64,000 nt of DNA from Microbacterium ginsengisoli (GCF_000956535.1 NZ_JYIY01000071.1:1-64000), one strand, 5' to 3'. Shown: positions 18,082-27,447, counted from the first letter of the stretch. Numbers and translations: made by a program. Notes: generated by a model not told the origin, from the sequence alone.

Positions 18082-19008
18082 TCAGCGCACGCGGAGCACG
18101 CCCGGATCGATGCGGGCGGTGAAGCGGGTGACCTCCCCGATCTCCTCACCGTCGATCTCGAATGCGCGCGGCTCGGCGAGGGTGATCTCGATGCGGGTCG
18201 CCTGCACGTGACGCATCGTCTCCGTGCTCACGGCGTCGTCGGCACCCCCGAACACGCGACGCAGACCGTTGTCCCACACCACGGCCTTCAGGTTCGCCGC
18301 CCACTCGAGCATGCCGGTCGCGCTGACGGCGAGGAGGTCGAGCGTGCCGTCATCGGGTGCCGCGTCGGGCAACAGGGTGATGCCGCCCTGGATGGTGCCG
18401 CAGTTGCCGATCAGCACGGTGTGGGCGGATGCCTCGACCGCCTCCCCACCATCGACGACCGCCGTCACCCCGACGAGCTCCGTCGCCGAGATCGCACGGC
18501 CCATCGCCTCCACGTAGGCGAGCCATCCGGCGCGCTTCTTCAGGTCGTCGCTGGTCTCGGCGAGCATGTGGGCATCGAGTCCGAAGCCGACCATCACGAC
18601 GAACCCGTGGGTCTCGATCGCTCCGTCACGGTCGATGTCGACCCAGCCGAGGTCGATCTGCCGGGCGGATGCCTCGACGGCCCGGGTGAGCGCGGCCTTC
18701 ACGCTGCCGAGCGGCACCCCGAGGTTGCGCGCCAGCAGGTTCCCGGTCCCCTGCGGCACGATGGCGAGCTCGGTGTCCGTACCCGCGAGCACCTCCGCGA
18801 CAGCTCGAACGGTGCCGTCGCCGCCGGCGGCGATCACCAGCGTGCAGCCGTCGGCGAGCGCCGCGCGGGCGGGCCCCTGACCCGGGTCATCCGGAGTCGT
18901 CTCGAACCACGACGCATCCGTCACGCCGACCGCGGCGAGCGACTTCTCGAGCTGCTCGCGCTCGATCTTGCTGGGATTGAACACGATTCCGATGCGCGCG
19001 GGGGTCAC
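18082..19008 (-). CDS. diacylglycerol kinase-catalytic-domain lipid kinase
   Basis: 308 residues of the DAGK catalytic family (PF00781; DgkB/YegS-like). The family opening RIGIVFNPSK, the nucleotide-binding AAGGDGTVRAVAEVL and PQGTGNLLARNLG motifs are clear. The C-terminal beta domain has NCGTIQGGITLLPDA and ends with DGEEIGEVTRFTARIDPG. It phosphorylates diacylglycerol or a related lipid at the membrane, feeding phospholipid turnover. GTG start at 19008, chosen because the long frame beyond it overlaps the divergent regulator gene. A TTGACC box lies about 20 nt upstream; no Shine-Dalgarno. Convergent with the hydrolase gene, 12 bp apart. Confidence 0.87.
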   Translation of the reverse strand: MTPARIGIVFNPSKIEREQLEKSLAAVGVTDASWFETTPDDPGQGPARAALADGCTLVIAAGGDGTVRAVAEVLAGTDTELAIVPQGTGNLLARNLGVPLGSVKAALTRAVEASARQIDLGWVDIDRDGAIETHGFVVMVGFGLDAHMLAETSDDLKKRAGWLAYVEAMGRAISATELVGVTAVVDGGEAVEASAHTVLIGNCGTIQGGITLLPDAAPDDGTLDLLAVSATGMLEWAANLKAVVWDNGLRRVFGGADDAVSTETMRHVQATRIEITLAEPRAFEIDGEEIGEVTRFTARIDPGVLRVR

Positions 19009-19046
19009 ACGCCCATTCTGTCTGGTCAAATCACCGACGGGAGGCG

Positions 19047-19052
19047 GATAAT
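19047..19052 (+). promoter_or_regulatory. -10 box of leaderless regulator at 19060
   Basis: GATAAT ends 7 nt before the ATG at 19060, so transcription starts at the codon itself. A GGAGG run further upstream lies before the -10 and cannot serve as a ribosome-binding site. Confidence 0.55.
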
Positions 19053-19059
19053 ACGTGCC

Positions 19060-19662
19060 ATGCCCCGCCCCGGATACTCGGCTATCTCCAGCTTTTCGCG
19101 CGTGCGCATCCTGCACCTGCTGCAGGAGAGCCCCCAGCGCACCATCAGCGACCTGTGCGAGATCACGGGCCTGCATCCGAACACGGTGCGCGAGCACGTG
19201 CAGCGGCTGATCGACGGCGGGTACGTCGTGCCCGAGGTCGAGAAGCGCACGACGCGCGGCCGCCCGCGCGTGCTCTACTCGGCCGCCGATGGCGTGCAGG
19301 ACTGGAGCCCGATCGCCGCCCGCAAGGCGCGCGACGCTGCCGAGCGCGGCGACCTGATGCGGCGCGTCATGCCCTGGACCGACGATCACGCCCTCGAGAA
19401 CGACGCCGTGCACCAGCTCGACGCGCTCGTGGAGGACCTCGGCGACGCCGGCTTCGACCCGGTCGTCGACCAGCACCAGCTCACCGTCGACCTGAGCCCG
19501 TGCCCGCACGCGGGCACGGAGAGCGGAAACCGCTCCGTGCTGTGCGCCGTGCACCTCAACCTCATGGACGGCGTCCTCGCGCAGGCACGGGGACCGCTGC
19601 GGGTCGAGGGCATGGCCCCGTCGTGCAACCCGCACGACTGCGTCGTGCACCTGACCCGCTGA
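19060..19662 (+). CDS. winged-helix regulator with C-terminal Cys cluster (SufR/ArsR-like)
   Basis: 200 residues. The N-terminal winged helix (about 10-75) contains RILHLLQESPQRTISDLCEITGLHPNTVREHVQRLIDGGYV and wing KRTTRGRPRVLY. The C-terminal part has conserved-looking cysteines: CPHAG (near 148), LCAVH (near 162) and SCNPHDC (near 189 and 194). That layout resembles the SufR-type regulators whose C-terminal cysteines hold a [4Fe-4S] cluster, so redox, NO or iron sensing is plausible; this is inference. Leaderless promoter. It faces moaA and is 1.2 kb from cydABDC, both linked to Fe-S or respiratory stress. Confidence 0.78.
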   Translation: MPRPGYSAISSFSRVRILHLLQESPQRTISDLCEITGLHPNTVREHVQRLIDGGYVVPEVEKRTTRGRPRVLYSAADGVQDWSPIAARKARDAAERGDLMRRVMPWTDDHALENDAVHQLDALVEDLGDAGFDPVVDQHQLTVDLSPCPHAGTESGNRSVLCAVHLNLMDGVLAQARGPLRVEGMAPSCNPHDCVVHLTR

Positions 19663-19677
19663 CCCGACCGGCCGGGC

Positions 19678-20673
19678 TCAGCCGCCGATCGCGTTCATGC
19701 CGCGGCGCGGCTGCACGAACCCGGGTTCGTCGATGCCGTGCGAACGCCGCTTTCCCGCGACGCACGCGCGCAGCACCTCGTCGATGTCTCCGACCGCGCC
19801 GCCGCGCAGCACGGGCACCAGGTCGTACTCTGACCGCGAGAACAGGCAGTTGCGCAGCTGACCGTCGGCGGTCAGTCGCAGTCGGTCGCACCCCGCGCAG
19901 AACGGCGCAGTCACGGAGGCGATGACCCCGACCGATGCCGGACCGCCATCGAGCAGGAAGCGCTCAGCGGGGGCGTGCTCGCGCTCGCCCGCCGGCACGA
20001 GCCGCCAGCGCTCACCGAGCGCGTCGAGGATCTCCTCGCGGGTGACCAGCTGCGTGCGGTCCCACGTGTGCGAGACATCCAGAGGCATCTGCTCGATGAA
20101 ACGCAGCTCAGCCCGGATCGAGAGCGCGAACTCCACCAGCTCGACCAGCTCGTCGTCGTTGACGCCCCGCATGGCGACGGCGTTCAGCTTCAGCGGGGCG
20201 AGAGCGGATGCCGCCGCCCCCCGCACGCCCGCGAGCACCTCGTCGAGGCGGTCTCGACGAGTGAGGGCGGCGAAGCGATCGCGGCGGAGGGTGTCGAGCG
20301 AGATGTTGACGCGGGCGAGCCCGGCGTCGATGAGCTCGGGGAGACGCCGGTCGAGCCCGATGCCGTTCGTCGTCATCGCGACCTCGACCGGTCCCCCGGG
20401 CCCTTCGAGCACCGACAGGCGGGAGACGATCTCCGCGAGGTCGCGGCGCAGCAGCGGCTCCCCGCCCGTCAGGCGCAAGGTGTTCACGCCGGCGGCGACG
20501 GCCACCGCGGCGATCTGCACGATCTCATCGACGGTGAGGATGCTCTCGCGCGCGAGCCACTCGTTGCCCTGCTCCGGCATGCAGTAGGTGCAGCGCAGCG
20601 AGCAGCGGTCGGTCAGGGAGATCCGCAGGTCGCTGTGCACCCGGCCGTGGGTGTCGACGAGCGGCGCGGTCAT
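19678..20673 (-). CDS. moaA: GTP 3',8-cyclase MoaA
   Basis: 331 residues. A radical SAM enzyme that with MoaC converts GTP to cyclic pyranopterin monophosphate, step one of molybdenum-cofactor synthesis. The N-terminal cluster is CSLRCTYC (Cys 24/28/31), the SAM motif is TGGEPLLR, and the C-terminal second [4Fe-4S] cluster is in FCAGCDRLRL with a third Cys in RNCLF. The protein ends in Gly-Gly, needed for activity in MoaA. Leaderless: TAGCCT sits 6 nt before the ATG. It lies 9 kb from the other moa/moe/mod genes of the window, beside the Cys-rich regulator and upstream of divergent cydA. Confidence 0.95.
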   Translation of the reverse strand: MTAPLVDTHGRVHSDLRISLTDRCSLRCTYCMPEQGNEWLARESILTVDEIVQIAAVAVAAGVNTLRLTGGEPLLRRDLAEIVSRLSVLEGPGGPVEVAMTTNGIGLDRRLPELIDAGLARVNISLDTLRRDRFAALTRRDRLDEVLAGVRGAAASALAPLKLNAVAMRGVNDDELVELVEFALSIRAELRFIEQMPLDVSHTWDRTQLVTREEILDALGERWRLVPAGEREHAPAERFLLDGGPASVGVIASVTAPFCAGCDRLRLTADGQLRNCLFSRSEYDLVPVLRGGAVGDIDEVLRACVAGKRRSHGIDEPGFVQPRRGMNAIGG

Positions 20674-20863
20674 GTCTCGAGGCTAATGCCGCGGCATCCA
20701 CCCGGGACGCGATCGGCCCCGAGCGCGGGCCAAAGGATCAATTATTCACGGCGAAGCTCCAGGGGCCTCACGGCAGCAAGCTGGGAGACTCCTTAGTGAG
20801 CCGAGACACGGCTCCGCCGGCCACGCCGACGCGCTGTGCACCCTCTGTAGGAGGCGACTTTCC

Positions 20864-22309
20864 ATGGATCTTCTCGATCCGCTCGCACTGGCCCGCTGGC
20901 AATTCGGGCTCACGACGCTTTACCACTTCCTCTTCGTTCCGCTGACGCTGGGCATGGGCCTGGTCGTCGCCATCTTCCAGACGACCTGGGTGCGCACCGG
21001 CAACGTGCGGTGGCTGCAGCTGACCCGACTGTTCGGAAGCCTGTTCCTCATCAACTTCGCGATGGGCGTCGTCACCGGCATCGTGCAGGAGTTCCAGTTC
21101 GGCATGAACTGGTCGGACTACTCGCGCTTCGTGGGCGACGTCTTCGGCGCCCCGCTCGCGTTCGAGGGTCTGCTCGCGTTCTTCCTCGAGGCGACGTTCC
21201 TCGGGCTCTGGATCTTCGGCTGGGACCGCCTGCCGAAGAAGCTGCACCTCGCGACGATCTGGATCGCGTGGGCGGGCGCCAGCATCTCGGCGTACATCAT
21301 CCTCGCGGCCAACGCGTGGATGCAGAACCCGGTCGGCTACACGATGTCCGCCGACGGCAAGCGCGCCGAGATGACCGACATCTTCGCAGTGGTCACCAAC
21401 AGAGTGGCTCTCGCGACGTTCCCGCACACGATGTTCGCGTCGTTCATGTTCGCGGCCGGCGTCGTGATCGCCGTCGCCGCGTGGCACCTGTCGCGCAAGC
21501 AGCACATCGACATCATGCGTCCGGCACTGCGGTTCGGGCTCTGGTTCATGATCGCCTCGTTCGTCGGCGTGTTCATCGCGGGCGATCTGCTGGGCCTCCA
21601 GATGGTGGCGACCCAGCCCATGAAGATGGCCTCCGCCGAGGCGCTGTACAACACGGCCTGCGGGGCGAATGCCTCGTTCTCGATCTTCTCGCTCGGCACA
21701 CCAGACGGCACCCAGGAGATCTGGTCGCTGCGCGTGCCGTACCTGCTCGCGTTCCTCTCCGAGCACGACTTCACAGCGTGCGTGCAGGGCATCAACGACC
21801 TGCAGGCCCAGTACACGACGCAGTGGGGTCCCGGCGACTACACGCCCACCATCTGGATCACCTACTGGTCGTTCCGCTGGATGATCGGCTTCGGCGGACT
21901 CGCGGCCGTGATCTCGGCTGTCGGCCTCTGGCTCACCCGCAAGAACGCGAAGCGGCCCGTCCCGACGTGGGCGTGGAAGGTCGCGATCTGGAGCGCGCCG
22001 CTGCCGCTGTTCGGCATCCTCGTCGGCTGGATCTTCACCGAGATGGGACGGCAGCCCTGGATCGTGTTCGGCCTGATGAGAACCGCGAACGGCGTCTCGC
22101 CCAATGTGCCGGGCTGGACGGTACTGATCTCGCTGATCGCCTTCACCGCGATCTATGCCGCGCTCGCGGTCGTCGAGTTCCGCCTCATCGTCAAGACCGC
22201 GAAGGCCGGCCCGTTCCCGATCCTCGGGGGCAAGTCCGGTGAGTTCGAGGGCGGCGAGAAGCGCGAGGCCGACGCCGACGACATCCACATCCCCACGACG
22301 GTCTACTGA
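20864..22309 (+). CDS. cydA: cytochrome bd ubiquinol/menaquinol oxidase subunit I
   Basis: 481 residues, nine predicted membrane helices. Binds haems b558, b595 and d and oxidises quinol at high oxygen affinity in the cytoplasmic membrane. His 21 (TTLYHFLFVPLT) is a haem axial ligand, a second is in FPHTMFASFMFA, and GWIFTEMGRQPW (about 388-399) is the CydA signature. The Q-loop is of the short type found in Gram-positives. Excellent AGGAGG about 9 nt before the ATG. First gene of cydAB, followed after a hairpin by cydDC. Bd oxidases are usually induced by low oxygen, NO or respiratory inhibition. Confidence 0.96.
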   Translation: MDLLDPLALARWQFGLTTLYHFLFVPLTLGMGLVVAIFQTTWVRTGNVRWLQLTRLFGSLFLINFAMGVVTGIVQEFQFGMNWSDYSRFVGDVFGAPLAFEGLLAFFLEATFLGLWIFGWDRLPKKLHLATIWIAWAGASISAYIILAANAWMQNPVGYTMSADGKRAEMTDIFAVVTNRVALATFPHTMFASFMFAAGVVIAVAAWHLSRKQHIDIMRPALRFGLWFMIASFVGVFIAGDLLGLQMVATQPMKMASAEALYNTACGANASFSIFSLGTPDGTQEIWSLRVPYLLAFLSEHDFTACVQGINDLQAQYTTQWGPGDYTPTIWITYWSFRWMIGFGGLAAVISAVGLWLTRKNAKRPVPTWAWKVAIWSAPLPLFGILVGWIFTEMGRQPWIVFGLMRTANGVSPNVPGWTVLISLIAFTAIYAALAVVEFRLIVKTAKAGPFPILGGKSGEFEGGEKREADADDIHIPTTVY

Positions 22310-22327
22310 GCGGAAAGGAACATCATC

Positions 22328-23359
22328 ATGGACCTCTCATACCTCTGGTTCTGGATCGTCGGAGTGCTCTTCGTCGGCTACTTCGTGCTCGACGGCTTCG
22401 ACTTCGGCGTGGGCATGTCCCTGCCCTTCCTCGGCAAGGACGACATCTCCCGTCGCCAGGTGATCAACACGATCGGCCCCGTCTGGGACCTCAACGAGAC
22501 TTGGCTGATCGTGGCGGGCGCGTGCCTGTTCGCCGCCTTCCCGGAGTGGTACGCCACCCTGTTCAGCGGCTTCTACCTCGCGCTGCTGCTGATCCTGCTC
22601 TCGCTGATCCTGCGCGGCGTCTCGTTCGAGTACCGGCACCGCGGGGCATCCGAGAAGTGGAAGCGGCGCTTCGACACCCTCATCGTGATCGGCTCCGTGC
22701 TCCCCGCGCTCCTGTGGGGTGTCGCGGTCGCCAACATCGTGCAGGGGGTGCCGCTGGATGCCGACCACAACTTCACCGGGTCCCTTCTGACGCTGCTCAA
22801 CCCCTACGGGCTGCTCGGCGGGGTCACCCTCGTGCTCGTCTTCTTCACCCACGGTCTCTACTTCGTTGCCCTGAAGACCGACGGTCAGGTGCACACCGAC
22901 GCGAAGCGCCTCGCCACCAAGGCGGGTGTGGTCACGGTCGTGGTCGCGGCGGCGTTCCTCATCTGGACGATCGTCATGGCCGCCTCGAAGGGTGCCCCGG
23001 CGCTCGGGTTCGCGATCGCCGCCGCCGCGATCGCCGCGGTCGCCCTCATCGCGTCGATCCTGGCGAACCTTCGCGACAAGCAGGGCTGGGCCTTCACGTT
23101 CGGCGTATTGACCGTCGCGTTCGCGGTGCTGACCCTGTGGTTCTCGCTCTTCCCGAACGTGATGCCCTCCACCACCGACCCGGCGGGCACCCTCACGATC
23201 GAGAACGCGTCGAGCACGCCGTACACGTTGACGATCATGACCTGGGCGGCGTTCATCTTCCTGCCGCTCGTGCTGCTCTACCAGGGCTGGACGTACTGGG
23301 TCTTCCGCAAGCGCGTCACCCGCAGCTTCATCGAGAAGGCGGCGGCGTCGGCACACTGA
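22328..23359 (+). CDS. cydB: cytochrome bd oxidase subunit II
   Basis: 343 residues, about eight helices. It pairs with CydA and gives the structural half of the bd oxidase. The CydB opening WFWIVGVLFVGYFVLDGFDFGVGM, GPVWDLNETWLI, and FPEWYATLFSGFYLALLLIL are all present. GGAAAGGA Shine-Dalgarno; 18 bp after cydA, same transcript. The C-terminus is short and basic. Confidence 0.96.
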   Translation: MDLSYLWFWIVGVLFVGYFVLDGFDFGVGMSLPFLGKDDISRRQVINTIGPVWDLNETWLIVAGACLFAAFPEWYATLFSGFYLALLLILLSLILRGVSFEYRHRGASEKWKRRFDTLIVIGSVLPALLWGVAVANIVQGVPLDADHNFTGSLLTLLNPYGLLGGVTLVLVFFTHGLYFVALKTDGQVHTDAKRLATKAGVVTVVVAAAFLIWTIVMAASKGAPALGFAIAAAAIAAVALIASILANLRDKQGWAFTFGVLTVAFAVLTLWFSLFPNVMPSTTDPAGTLTIENASSTPYTLTIMTWAAFIFLPLVLLYQGWTYWVFRKRVTRSFIEKAAASAH

Positions 23360-23377
23360 CCGAGTCCTCACCCACGC

Positions 23378-23411
23378 GGATGCCGCGGCCCCTCCCCGGG
23401 CCGCGGCATCC
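23378..23411. terminator. hairpin between cydB and cydD
   Basis: Perfect 14-bp stem GGATGCCGCGGCCC / GGGCCGCGGCATCC with a 6-nt loop, 18 bp after the cydB stop. No U-run follows, so it may be a weak terminator or mRNA stabiliser that sets cydAB above cydDC expression. Both arms contain the GGATGCC word that is frequent throughout the window. Confidence 0.6.
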
Positions 23412-23486
23412 GTCGTCGTGGGCGAGGTGGTTTTGCCCGGCGGCGCTCGCAGGTGCCGTCCGGGCGCATGAGGCAGGATCGAAGAC

Positions 23487-25151
23487 GTGACCCCCGACGG
23501 ACCGGCCGATCCCCCCGTGCGGCGGGGACCCCTGGATCCGCGTCTGCTGCGGTACGCGCGCGCGACCCGCGGGTTCCTCGCGGTGCAAGCGGCGATCGTG
23601 CTGGCGCAGAGCGGTGTGATCGTGGGGTTCGCATGGGTGGTCTCCCGCGCGCTCACCGGCGCGATCGGCGGTGCGCCGATCGGCGAGCTGCTGCCGCTCG
23701 TCGCGGCGGGTGCAGCGCTCGTGCTGGTGCGCGGGGTGTTGATCGCGGCGTCGGAGCGGGTGTCGGCGGCAGGGGCCGCGCGCGCGTCGCTCCAGCTGCG
23801 CGCCGCCCTCATCGCCGCCGTCGAGAAGCTCGGTCCCGCGTGGCTGTCGCAGCGCAGCACCACCGCGTTGGCGGTGACCGCCGGGCACGGACTCGAGGCG
23901 CTCGACGCCTACTTCGGGCGCTACCTCCCGCAACTGGTGGCGACGGCGATCACCATGCCGATCGTCATCGGCGCGATCCTGCTGGCCGACCCGCTGTCGG
24001 CGGTGATCGTCGTGCTCACGATGCCGCTCATCCCGATCTTCATGGTGCTCATCGGTCTCGCGACCGGCGCAGTGCAGCGCCGGCAGTTCGACACGCTCAC
24101 CACCCTCGCGACCCGGTTCGCCGACACCGTGCAGGGACTCGGCACGCTCAAGATCTTCGGCCGTCAGCACCGTGCCGCCGACAGTATCGACGAGGTGACC
24201 GGGCGCTACAAGCGCGAGACGATGTCGGTCCTGCGGGTGTCGTTCCTCTCGGGTTTCGCGCTCGAGTTCCTCGCATCCATCTCGGTCGCCATCGTCGCGG
24301 TGACGATCGGCTTCCGGCTCCTCGACGGTGAGATGGTGCTGCTCGTGGGCCTGTTCGCCCTGCTCCTGGCCCCCGAGGCGTATCTGCCGCTGCGGCAGGT
24401 GGGTGCACAGTTCCACGCGTCCGCCGAGGGGATGGCCGCGACATCCGGCATCTTCGCGGTGCTCGACGCCGCGCGCGCTCAGGGCGATCGGACGCGCACC
24501 GTCACCGCCCCCACGGCGGAGGGGGGTGCGCTTCTGACGGCGCGCGGGCTGCGGGTTCCGCGCGGCGAGCGGATGATCGGTCCGATCGACCTCGACGTGC
24601 GCGCGGGCGAGGTCGTGCTGCTCGAGGGGGCCAGCGGGGCGGGGAAGTCGAGCGTCATCGCGGCACTGCTCGGCTTCGCCCACGCGGAGGGCGAGATCAG
24701 CGGCGGCGCGCGCGAGGCCATCGCGTGGATGTCCCAGCGCGCCGGGCTGCTCTCGGGAACCGTGGCGGAGAATGTGGCGCTCGGCGCCGACACCCCCGAT
24801 GCCGTGCTCGTCGCCCGATGCCTCACCGATGCCGCGGCGGGCGATGTCGACGCGGGCATCGTGCTGGGCGCTGGCGGGGCGGGGCTCTCGGGCGGACAGG
24901 CTCAGCGCGTCGCGCTGGCGCGCGCCCTGTATCGGCTGCGCGCGACCGACGCCCGGGTGCTCGTGCTCGACGAGCCCACGAGCGCCCTCGACACGGACAC
25001 GGAAGCTCACGTGTGGGCGTCGGTGCGGGCTGCCGCCGATGCCGGCGCCGGCGTGCTGCTGGTCTCCCACCGCCCGAGCGCGCGGACGATCGCAGACCGC
25101 CGGGTGGCCGTGGCATCCGTTCTCGTGCTGCCTGCGGAGGTGCCACAGTGA
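23487..25151 (+). CDS. cydD: thiol-reductant/haem ABC exporter subunit CydD
   Basis: 554 residues, a half ABC exporter: six membrane helices (about 25-310) and an ATPase domain with Walker A GASGAGKSS, signature LSGGQAQR and Walker B VLVLDEPTSALD. CydDC exports cysteine/glutathione and binds haem; it is needed to assemble cytochrome bd. GTG start at 23487 with only a weak GGATCGAAG ribosome-binding site. Its stop overlaps the cydC start as GTGA, so the two halves are made in equal amounts. Usual length for CydD is 550-590. Confidence 0.92.
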   Translation: MTPDGPADPPVRRGPLDPRLLRYARATRGFLAVQAAIVLAQSGVIVGFAWVVSRALTGAIGGAPIGELLPLVAAGAALVLVRGVLIAASERVSAAGAARASLQLRAALIAAVEKLGPAWLSQRSTTALAVTAGHGLEALDAYFGRYLPQLVATAITMPIVIGAILLADPLSAVIVVLTMPLIPIFMVLIGLATGAVQRRQFDTLTTLATRFADTVQGLGTLKIFGRQHRAADSIDEVTGRYKRETMSVLRVSFLSGFALEFLASISVAIVAVTIGFRLLDGEMVLLVGLFALLLAPEAYLPLRQVGAQFHASAEGMAATSGIFAVLDAARAQGDRTRTVTAPTAEGGALLTARGLRVPRGERMIGPIDLDVRAGEVVLLEGASGAGKSSVIAALLGFAHAEGEISGGAREAIAWMSQRAGLLSGTVAENVALGADTPDAVLVARCLTDAAAGDVDAGIVLGAGGAGLSGGQAQRVALARALYRLRATDARVLVLDEPTSALDTDTEAHVWASVRAAADAGAGVLLVSHRPSARTIADRRVAVASVLVLPAEVPQ

Positions 25152-26860
25152 GCACCGTCAGCGACTCGCGCACCGCCGAGACCGCGCGCATCCTGCGCGA
25201 CGCGCAACCGTCCGCCCGCCGCTTCTCCCCCGCCGTGCTCACGGGGTTCGGCACCGCCATCAGCTCGATCGCGCTGCTGGCAGCGAGCGGATGGCTCATC
25301 ACCCGCGCCGCGGAGCAGCCGAGCGTCATCTTCATCTCGGCGGTCGTCGTCGCAGTGCGCGCGTTCGCGATCGGGCGCGGCGTGTTCCGCTACGGCGAGC
25401 GCCTCACGAGTCACGACGCGGCCCTCGGGCAGCTCGCGCGGGTGCGTGCCGGGCTGGTGCGACGCCTGGTGCCCCTGGCCCCCGACGGCCTCGGCGGCGC
25501 CCGCCGCGGCGCCCTGCTGTCGAACCTCGTCGACGATGTCGAGGAGCTGCAGAACCTGCCGCTGCGCGTCGTGCTGCCCCTCGCCGTGGCCGCGACCACG
25601 AGCCTCGCGAGTGTCGTGTTCGTGGCGTTCGTCTCCCTTCCCGCCGCGGCCGTGCTGCTCGGATGCCTCGTGCTCGCGTTCGCTCTCGCGGTCTGGGTGG
25701 GGGCCGCGCTCGGCGCTCGCGCCGAGCGCTCACTCGCCCCGCTGCGCTCACGACTCTCCGACGCGCTCGTGGACGAGCTCGGGGCGCTCGACGTCCTCCA
25801 GGCGTACGGCGCCCAGGCCGCGGCATCCGCTCGGGTGCGGATCGCCGATGAGGCGCTGCGTCGCGCGACAGTGCGCCGCGCGACGGCACAGGGCGCGACG
25901 AGCGGAGCGGTGTCGCTGGTGGCGGGCCTCGCCTCGCTGCTGGTGCTGCTGTCGGCGCAGCCCGCATTCGCGGGCGGAAGCATCGACGGGCCCTGGCTCG
26001 CGCTCATCGTGCTCATGCCCATGGCGATCTTCGAGGTGTTCGGCCCCGTGCCGCTCGCCCTCGCGTCCTGGCGGCAGGTGCGCGGCGCGGCCCAGCGCAT
26101 CGCCGACACCGTGCCGGCAGAGATCCCGGCCGAGCTCGTGCGCGACGAGCCCGCCCTGACCGGCGAGGCGCCGCCGCTCGGCACGGGACTCTCGCTGCGC
26201 GGCATGAGCGCGGCCTGGCCGCAGCGCGCGGGTGCCCGCGATGAGGCCGACGACGCGGGCCGACTCGTCGACGTCAGCCTCGATGTCGCGCCCGGCGAGC
26301 GGGTTCTCGTGACCGGCCCGAGCGGTGCGGGAAAGACGACGCTCGCCCACGTGCTGGTGCGCTTCCTCGACTACAGCGGCTCGTTCACCATCGGCGGACG
26401 CGAAGCGTCCACGCTCGCCGGCGATGACCTGCGACGCACGATCGGCCTCGTCGAGCAGAACCCGTACCTGTTCGACGAGTCGATCCGGCAGAACCTGCTG
26501 TTCGCCGACGACGGCGCCTCCGACGCGCATCTGTGGGCGGCGCTCGGTCGGGTCGGCCTCGAGGACTGGGCACGCGACCGCGGCGGCCTCGATTCACGAC
26601 TGGGCGAACGCGGTGCGCTCGCCTCGGGCGGGCAGGCGCAACGTCTCGCGCTGGCACGCGCCCTCCTCGCCGACTTCGCGGTGCTGGTGCTCGACGAGCC
26701 CACCGCGGGGGTCGACCCCGCGGCATCCGACGCGCTCCTCGACGACCTGCTCACCGCTGTCGGCGACGACCACGCCGTCGTGCTCGTCTCGCACGTCGCC
26801 GTGCCCGCTCACCTCATCGATCGCGAGGTGCGCATCGTCGCGGGCAGGATGACCGCATGA
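25148..26860 (+). CDS. cydC: thiol-reductant/haem ABC exporter subunit CydC
   Basis: 570 residues, partner half-transporter of CydD. Six helices, then ATPase: Walker A GPSGAGKTT, Q-loop LVEQNPYLFDESIRQNLLF, signature ASGGQAQR, Walker B VLVLDEPTAGVD. The opening FSPAVLTGFGTAISSIALLAASGWLITRAAE is characteristic of CydC. GTG start inside the cydD stop. Its own stop overlaps the following GNAT gene (ATGA), extending the operon to five genes. Confidence 0.92.
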   Translation: MSTVSDSRTAETARILRDAQPSARRFSPAVLTGFGTAISSIALLAASGWLITRAAEQPSVIFISAVVVAVRAFAIGRGVFRYGERLTSHDAALGQLARVRAGLVRRLVPLAPDGLGGARRGALLSNLVDDVEELQNLPLRVVLPLAVAATTSLASVVFVAFVSLPAAAVLLGCLVLAFALAVWVGAALGARAERSLAPLRSRLSDALVDELGALDVLQAYGAQAAASARVRIADEALRRATVRRATAQGATSGAVSLVAGLASLLVLLSAQPAFAGGSIDGPWLALIVLMPMAIFEVFGPVPLALASWRQVRGAAQRIADTVPAEIPAELVRDEPALTGEAPPLGTGLSLRGMSAAWPQRAGARDEADDAGRLVDVSLDVAPGERVLVTGPSGAGKTTLAHVLVRFLDYSGSFTIGGREASTLAGDDLRRTIGLVEQNPYLFDESIRQNLLFADDGASDAHLWAALGRVGLEDWARDRGGLDSRLGERGALASGGQAQRLALARALLADFAVLVLDEPTAGVDPAASDALLDDLLTAVGDDHAVVLVSHVAVPAHLIDREVRIVAGRMTA

Positions 26861-27393
26861 GCGACCCCGTCAGCGTGCGCGAAGCCCGCCGCGAGGACGC
26901 CTGGGGCATCGCCCGCGTGCGCGTGGACACCTGGCGCGTCGCCTATGACGGACTCATCGACGACCGGATCCTCGCGGCGCTCGACCCCGAACGCGAGGGG
27001 CACCGGCGCGCCGAGCTCTGGCTCGAGAACACCGCAGCTGCCGGCGCCGCTCAGTTCGTCGCAGAGCAGAACGGAGTGATCGTCGGATGGGCGGCCGTCG
27101 GCGCCTGCCGCGACGACGACCGACCCGGCACCGGCGAGCTGCACGCGATCTACGTGCACCCCTCGCTCTGGTCGGCCGGCGTCGGGCATGAGCTCCTCGC
27201 CGCGGGCACGGCATCACTGCGTTCGTCGGGGTTCGCCGAGGCATCCCTGTGGGTGCTCGACCGCAACGAACGCGCGGCCCGCTTCTACGAACGGCACGGG
27301 TGGATCGAGGACGGCGTCGTCAAGAGCGAGCAATCTTCTCTCGCCGAGGCCCCGCCCCTCATCGAACGCCGACGCGTCATCCGCTTCGAGTGA
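26857..27393 (+). CDS. GNAT-family N-acetyltransferase
   Basis: 178 residues. The GNAT fold is clear: VREARREDAWGIARVRVDTWRVAY opening, ELHAIYVHPSLWSAGVGHELL (beta4 and the acetyl-CoA pyrophosphate loop, here WSAGVG) and WVLDRNERAARFYERHGW (motif B). Acceptor unknown. ATG overlaps the cydC stop as ATGA, so it is translationally coupled to the bd-oxidase operon, which may mean co-expression under oxygen limitation rather than a direct role. Confidence 0.85.
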   Translation: MSDPVSVREARREDAWGIARVRVDTWRVAYDGLIDDRILAALDPEREGHRRAELWLENTAAAGAAQFVAEQNGVIVGWAAVGACRDDDRPGTGELHAIYVHPSLWSAGVGHELLAAGTASLRSSGFAEASLWVLDRNERAARFYERHGWIEDGVVKSEQSSLAEAPPLIERRRVIRFE

Positions 27394-27441
27394 GGATGCC
27401 GCGGCTCAACGGACGTCACAGAGTCGCTCGGCCGGGACTGC

Positions 27442-27447
27442 TATAAA
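27442..27447 (+). promoter_or_regulatory. -10 box for HTH/DUF2690 gene
   Basis: TATAAA in GC-rich DNA, 35 nt before the GTG at 27482, so this message would have a leader of about 28 nt that contains the GGGGGGAC ribosome-binding site. No clear -35 was found. Confidence 0.4.

Noticed and set aside
20796..20863. Possible short upstream frame (GTG) before cydA as a leader peptide
   Set aside because: The TAG that seemed to end it is out of frame; reading on, the frame runs into cydA without a stop.
23378..23411. Reading the cydB-cydD hairpin as a strong intrinsic terminator
   Set aside because: No U-run follows, and the arms are the common GGATGCC word of this genome; kept only as a moderate-confidence hairpin.
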